A stretch of 64,000 nt of DNA from Ascaphus truei (taxonomy: Eukaryota > Chordata > Amphibia > Anura > Ascaphidae): contig WSYH01000267.1 of NCBI GenBank assembly GCA_036426205.1, positions 62,001 to 126,000 on the forward strand, written 5' to 3'. Below the pieces are notes generated by a model that was given only the letters and a program-made list of their open reading frames with translations, searched no databases and had not been told where the DNA came from. Below, piece by piece: positions 60,322-64,000 of the stretch; positions within the stretch are counted from its first letter, which is position 1, and the number at the start of each line of letters is the position of its first letter. The translations under genes and the position numbers were made by a program.

Positions 60322-62223
60322 TCAATTCCCCAAACACATTTTTTTTTTCTTTGACTTCCAGTCCATTACATTTCCTGACTTTATTTCATAGGCCGCTGCA
60401 AACTGCAAATGACTGGACTGTTTCTTTAGCTTCTGACGGAACTCTGGGGCCGGATAGTCTTTGTTTTTATATTGTGGCCCAGAGTGGCGAGATCCGGAAA
60501 AATTCAAGGCCAGCGTTGACCTTCGTCGCTTTTGATTTGCGACCTTTGAACCTTTATGGTACTTAGAAGATGAAGCACTGATTACCTGGAGCACCTTCAC
60601 CTTGATGGGGCTCTCACTAACTCCGGCTGTACCCTGTGGTATTTTACCTTTGCAGCCGGCAGGCATGTAGTCTTGGACCTCTCTTTCCTGAGGTCTACAT
60701 TTATTCAAGCGGAAGTACCGCTGGATAACCAGTGACGCATTTCTCAGGGTTTGATAGCGAATCCTGTTCTGTGTCATCCTAGTCAGAGACTGGATTTTTA
60801 TAGTTGCTCCTTTCATAATGAGGAACCTGTTTCGTACCATGCGGGCACGGTAAAATGATTGAAGAACACAGGCTGCTTTATTCCGGTGATTGAACCGACA
60901 AATTTTCATCCCTCTGTAGGCAGCCTGTAGGATGATAGTTGCGGCGCGTTTACGCCGATAATTTTCTCTTTCCCTTCTTCCTTGGACAAGAGCTTTGCAG
61001 TGCTTCTGAATTATTCTAATGCTTTTCTCCTTTTTCAAAATGTTAATTTCCTCCACGAGAGAATTCTGTTTTGTGCATACATGTCGCAATTCTGTTCTCA
61101 GAGCGTCCATTTCTTCCTGGTGCTGGCTCTGAGTGTGCATCAGTGCTTCCTGCACTTCTAATTTTTCCTGAGTCAACTGTTTCTTTACTTTTTCTGCTTG
61201 GTCAGTCAAATCTGAATTTTCCAATTTCAGAGTCTCATTTTCTTGCTTTACAGTCTCTAACTCACTTAGGGCATTCTCATGGGTTTGCTTCAACATTCCC
61301 AGCTCTGTGTTCAGACCGTGGCCCTCCAGGCGTAAGTGTTGCACCTCTGTGCTGAGCGCATGAACCTCTTGTAGAGCCTTCCCGTATTTCTGTTTTAGGA
61401 TAGCAATCAATTTGTCAGACTTAATCTGTTTTCCATCCATGGTGGCAATTACGGTGTTGGCCTTTTCCAGATTAGTCGTCACCTCTTCCAGCTCACTCCG
61501 TAAGAGAGACTCTGTTTTCTTCAAAGCCTCGTGCTCTTGTAAAGCTGGGAGTATACACCTCTGTAACTCGGCGTTCGCTTCTCGCTCCTTGTTCCAACAT
61601 TCTCGCACCTTATTGTTAGATTCTTTCTCCTTCTTCCAACATTCTCGCTCCTTCATCAATCCCTGCCGCAGGACTTCATAATCATGGCGGGCAGCTTGGA
61701 GTGCAGAAACCAAAGCCTCTTTATCCTGGTTCAAGGATTCAGCTTCCCTTTGCTCCTCCTTTTCCTTTGCCACTGTTCCCGTGACAATTCTGCTGGTCAC
61801 TCCGGTATGCAGCACATCTCGGCGCCTTTCTGACGCATGTGCTGACAGCGCAGGTTCAAGTGGCTCGGTCACTTCCCCTGTGACTTGAGGAACCGTTTTC
61901 TTTTTCTTCTTCTTTCTTTTTGCTTTATTAGCTCCAGAGATATCAGTGGTACTGGGCACACACTCACTGGTATCAGCTTCCACATCTTGCTTGCACTCAC
62001 AGGGCATTGCTTGCTTTTGCAGCTGTTTGTCTTTGAAAATTTTGGGACACACATCTTCCATGTGACCTACTTCATGACAGGCCCAGCATACTAAATTCAT
62101 CTGTGGGTACGGCTCTCCTCCAGGGGCCACATACGAGTCGTCGTCATCATCATCGTATGGCCTGAAGGGACACTGTTTATCAAGATTACGTGCATTGCAA
62201 AACAAACATTCCACGTCGGCCAT
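60322..62223 (-). CDS. 633-aa protein: CCHC zinc knuckle, coiled coil, ASPM-like IQ repeats
   Basis: Intact, single-exon. I start it at the ATG 62223 (Kozak aaaATGG); the upstream in-frame GTG at 62265 is not needed. Residues 6-18 hold CLFCNARNLDKQC, a possible first finger. Residues 46-59 are a retroviral-type zinc knuckle CWACHEVGHMEDVC. A Lys-rich stretch (about 101-110, likely nuclear signal) is followed by a long heptad-rich coiled coil (about 150-395) full of Glu, Lys and Leu. Residues ~403-510 contain about five IQ-type repeats (RIIQKHCKALVQGRR, AATIILQAAYRGMKICRF, AACVLQSFYRARMVRNRF, ATIKIQSLTRMTQNRIRY, ASLVIQRYFRLN) resembling ASPM or myosin calmodulin-binding repeats. A basic C-terminus ends it. 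The gene occupies the gag/pol position of an LTR element. It could be a gag-like RNA-binding protein fused to, or assembled from, captured host sequence. Function unknown. Confidence 0.8.
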   Translation of the reverse strand: MADVECLFCNARNLDKQCPFRPYDDDDDDSYVAPGGEPYPQMNLVCWACHEVGHMEDVCPKIFKDKQLQKQAMPCECKQDVEADTSECVPSTTDISGANKAKRKKKKKKTVPQVTGEVTEPLEPALSAHASERRRDVLHTGVTSRIVTGTVAKEKEEQREAESLNQDKEALVSALQAARHDYEVLRQGLMKERECWKKEKESNNKVRECWNKEREANAELQRCILPALQEHEALKKTESLLRSELEEVTTNLEKANTVIATMDGKQIKSDKLIAILKQKYGKALQEVHALSTEVQHLRLEGHGLNTELGMLKQTHENALSELETVKQENETLKLENSDLTDQAEKVKKQLTQEKLEVQEALMHTQSQHQEEMDALRTELRHVCTKQNSLVEEINILKKEKSIRIIQKHCKALVQGRRERENYRRKRAATIILQAAYRGMKICRFNHRNKAACVLQSFYRARMVRNRFLIMKGATIKIQSLTRMTQNRIRYQTLRNASLVIQRYFRLNKCRPQEREVQDYMPAGCKGKIPQGTAGVSESPIKVKVLQVISASSSKYHKGSKVANQKRRRSTLALNFSGSRHSGPQYKNKDYPAPEFRQKLKKQSSHLQFAAAYEIKSGNVMDWKSKKKKMCLGN

Positions 62224-62234
62224 TTTATAAACCC

Positions 62235-62385
62235 GGCAGAGACAATTTGCTAGCTGCAATTTCACTCACTTCAGCAACTTACATACAGCACTTGCTAGCT
62301 GCAAATTCACTCACTTCAGCAAAAAGGCATTAGCTTTACAAACAGCACTTGCTAGATGCAAAAAATTTTTTTTTTTTTTTCTTCA
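62235..62385 (-). repeat. Leader repeats upstream of the IQ gene
   Basis: A ~50-bp unit containing TTGCTAGCTGCAA and TTCACTCACTTCAGCAA occurs three times (about 62247, 62288, 62347), the third altered by a T-run. It lies between the primer-binding-like site and the ATG, so it is part of the element's leader RNA. Confidence 0.65.
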
Positions 62386-62600
62386 GCAAAACATTTTGGT
62401 TTTCTGTTTGGGTTCAGGGTGCTATTGCATCCCCACTTCGCACATTCTCTGTGTATGCTAGAAGCACAACTGATATACACAGTGGGACAGACTTCACTCA
62501 TAGCATCTGTACTTTAGTTCAGCTGGGCGGCCATTTTAAAGCCCCGCATTTATTTGCAAACCCACAGACTTTTTAGTGTCTGCCCGCATTCTCCACCATA

Positions 62601-62647
62601 TGTGACAAACGCCCCTCTTTTGTAGTGCTGACGTCTGTCTGGGTTCT
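62601..62647 (-). repeat. Truncated 5' LTR of the IQ-gene retroelement
   Basis: Identical to 59000-59046, then diverges abruptly at a palindrome. The primer-binding-like TGGTGGAGAATGCGGGC lies two bases inside (minus strand). Confidence 0.65.
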
Positions 62648-62734
62648 CGCCAGCAGGAACTCACAACATCAGGCTCTCCACGAACTCCTTTCTGAGTCTG
62701 AGTCTGAGCCTGATGTTGTGTGTTCCTGCTGGCG
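62648..62734. repeat. 87-bp palindrome, possible tiny MITE
   Basis: Arms of 29 bp begin CGCCAGCAGGAACTCACAAC and end with the complement GTTCCTGCTGGCG, with two mismatches. The 29-bp spacer contains GAGTCTGAGTCTGAG. It abuts the LTR remnant exactly. Confidence 0.6.
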
Positions 62735-62974
62735 GTTACTCACGAGGGCTATATCGGATCCGGTGGAGTTACGAAGCAGTGTAGCAGAGGAGCGGGTGTT
62801 TGCTGATCTTTGGAGCATGAGTATTACCTCATAACATGCATTTTTATCTTTTATGTTTGTGAGTTCAATTTATGAGCTTTTTTGGAAAATTAAATCATTC
62901 TTTGCACAGTAATGCACTAGGATTGGGCGCTTTTTTTCTTCTTATATATTATATATATATATATATATATAATC

Positions 62975-64000
62975 AGAAAATAGCCGTGTTAGTCCAGTTG
63001 CGATAGTGCAGAATAAATGAGTTATTCAGTATTAGGTGATACCTTTTTTATTGGGCTAACAATTTATGTCATAGGACAAGTTTTCGAGAGTTCTCCTCTC
63101 TTCTTCAGGTCAGGCAATACTGATATACAAAGGATTCTATGGCTAAAACAGCGTAGAGAAACAAAACAAAAAATAAACAACAACAGATATATACTGTAGA
63201 TAAGGTAGGGTGTTAAAAGTGTTTGAAGCCAGGGGATAGTGACAAGGGAAGGTTGGGAGGGGGAGGGATGCTGGGGGGGGGGGGGGGGGGAGAAAGTATT
63301 GATGAGAATGGAGGCAAGCAGGATAATTACAAACAATTTTGATAGGGTGTGAGAAAACCCATGTCCGCATTAAGTCCTTTGGTTTTTGTGTCAAAGAGTC
63401 TTATCATTCTGAGTTCAAATGTTTTCCGTTCATGGGTGCGTTTAAACATTCCATTGGGGATTTTGATTTTTAAATCATTTATGGAATGATCTGGTTGTGA
63501 GAAGTGATGTCCCACTGGTGAGCAGTTTCTTCCTTCTTCGTGATGGAGTATAGAGTGTCTGTGAATATTTATTCTTCCTTGAAGTTTTTGGCTGGTTTCC
63601 CCAATGTAGCAACCTTGGTCACATTTGTTGCACTGAATCATATACACCACGTTCCTGGATGTGCAGCAGTATGATCCTTTAACATTGATGTTCTATGGTT
63701 GTGACTGGCTGTGGGATCTTGGCATACTGTATATGTTTGCAGAGTTTGCAACGTTTGTTGTTGCACGGTTTTGTGCCATTATCAGTGTCTTTAAAATCGT
63801 TGTGAAGTTTTCTGCTGACTAATTTCTGTTTGAGGTTTGGTGGTTGCCGGAATGCAAGAATGGGAGGTTTGGGAAAGATTTTCTTTTTAATGTTGCATCC
63901 TCTGCCAGCATGGGTTGCAGATCTTTGATTATTGTATGTGGTCACTAGTGGTATGCGTATATATATATGCACTTTTATGATTATATATATATGAATTGGT
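62975..64000 (-). mobile_element. Second Penelope-like element, 3' part, running off the window
   Basis: The 3' region (62975-63110) has TAGCCGTGTTAGTCCAG, TTTTTTATTGGGCTAAC and CTCTCTTCTTCAGGTC, characteristic of Penelope-like elements. Coding sequence follows at 63327-63972 (minus). A G-run interrupts the 3' region at about 63274-63290. It belongs to a different subfamily from the element at 55331. Confidence 0.8.
63327..63972 (-). pseudogene. Penelope-like C-terminal region with GIY-YIG endonuclease
   Basis: 63972-63679 is the linker (IRIPLVTTYNNQR, then KKIFPKPPILAFRQPPNL) with a Cys motif CNNKRCKLCKHI. After a frameshift near 63660, 63650-63327 gives the nuclease: VYMIQCNKCDQGCYIGETSQ, LQGRINIHRHSI, PVGHHFSQPDHSINDL and ERKTFELRMIRLFDTK with the catalytic Glu. 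One frame break separates the halves, so this copy is inactive or carries a sequence error. Confidence 0.85.

Larger units (their letters stand above)
59000..62647 (-). mobile_element. Non-autonomous LTR retroelement carrying a zinc-knuckle/IQ gene
   Basis: 59000-59777 and 62601-62647 begin with the same 47 bases (TGTGACAAACGCCCCTCTTT...). On the minus strand, the purine tract GGGGAGGGGGATA lies directly before the full LTR (3' LTR). A TGGTGGAGAATGCGGGC primer-binding-like site follows the remnant 5' LTR (62599 downward); it resembles, imperfectly, the end of tRNA-Ala. There is no protease, reverse transcriptase or integrase; the only gene is 60322-62223. The 5' LTR is truncated to 47 bp at a short palindrome. 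Confidence 0.75.

Noticed and set aside
62224..62265. N-terminal extension of the zinc-knuckle/IQ protein
   Set aside because: The extension starts at GTG, while the ATG at 62223 has a good Kozak context and is followed at once by the Cys-rich domain.

Overview
The window is vertebrate nuclear DNA and holds almost nothing but transposable elements. It has no operons, no ribosome-binding sites and no bacterial gene spacing. It contains Tc1/mariner, hAT and pogo DNA transposons, BEL/Pao and chromodomain Ty3/gypsy LTR elements, two or more Penelope-like elements with GIY-YIG endonuclease, a CR1/L2-type LINE tail, long TA and GT microsatellites, and CpG depletion in the ordinary stretches. The repertoire, and the hAT MITE at 518-699 in particular, suggests an anuran amphibian. 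A fish cannot be excluded from sequence alone.

Layout. 1-4391 is ordinary non-coding DNA. From 4392 to about 46014 there is a Russian-doll nest, which can be unpicked from target-site duplications. A 49-bp tandem array was split by an LTR (4761-7020, itself carrying a hAT at 5455-6965) and by a second hAT-like element (7044-45991). That hAT contains an AT-rich minisatellite, and the minisatellite was hit by a Tc1-like transposon (7644-45412). The Tc1 in turn holds (i) a TA-flanked terminal-inverted-repeat (TIR) family occupying 7706-37776, (ii) a BEL/Pao retrotransposon (38644-44656, TSD ATTGT) inside the transposase gene, and (iii) a complete tRNA-Val(AAC) sequence in the transposase leader.

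The TIR family is the most unusual content. One near-complete 1.7-kb member (7706-9429) carries an intact 205-aa gene with a divergent forkhead (winged-helix) DNA-binding domain and an acidic tail. It lies tail-to-tail with an inverted, broken copy (9430-10915). Related ends recur at 15240, 30462 and 37776, with ~837-bp tandem units rich in palindromes between them. A 2.5-kb tract at 12400-14950 is not CpG-depleted and I cannot identify it.

18171-26870 looks like unpolished long-read sequence. It is an indel-riddled re-copy of 27861-29130, 3340-9290 and 15520-17170, lying between two nearly identical 992-bp segments that are 9,687 bp apart. Gene and copy counts in that region should not be taken literally.

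Right of the nest (46000-64000): a hAT (47333-48464) with a LINE tail inside it; a chromodomain gypsy element with 5-bp TSD AGTAT (48659-54029), decayed by frameshifts; a Penelope-like 3' half (55331-56665); a solo LTR in a TA microsatellite (56801-57422); a pogo/Tigger MITE (57476-57694); a non-autonomous LTR retroelement (59000-62647) whose only gene is an intact 633-aa protein with a CCHC zinc knuckle, long coiled coil and ASPM-like IQ repeats; and a second Penelope-like element running off the right edge. The two intact non-transposition genes carried by mobile DNA (forkhead and zinc-knuckle/IQ) are the candidates for something undescribed.
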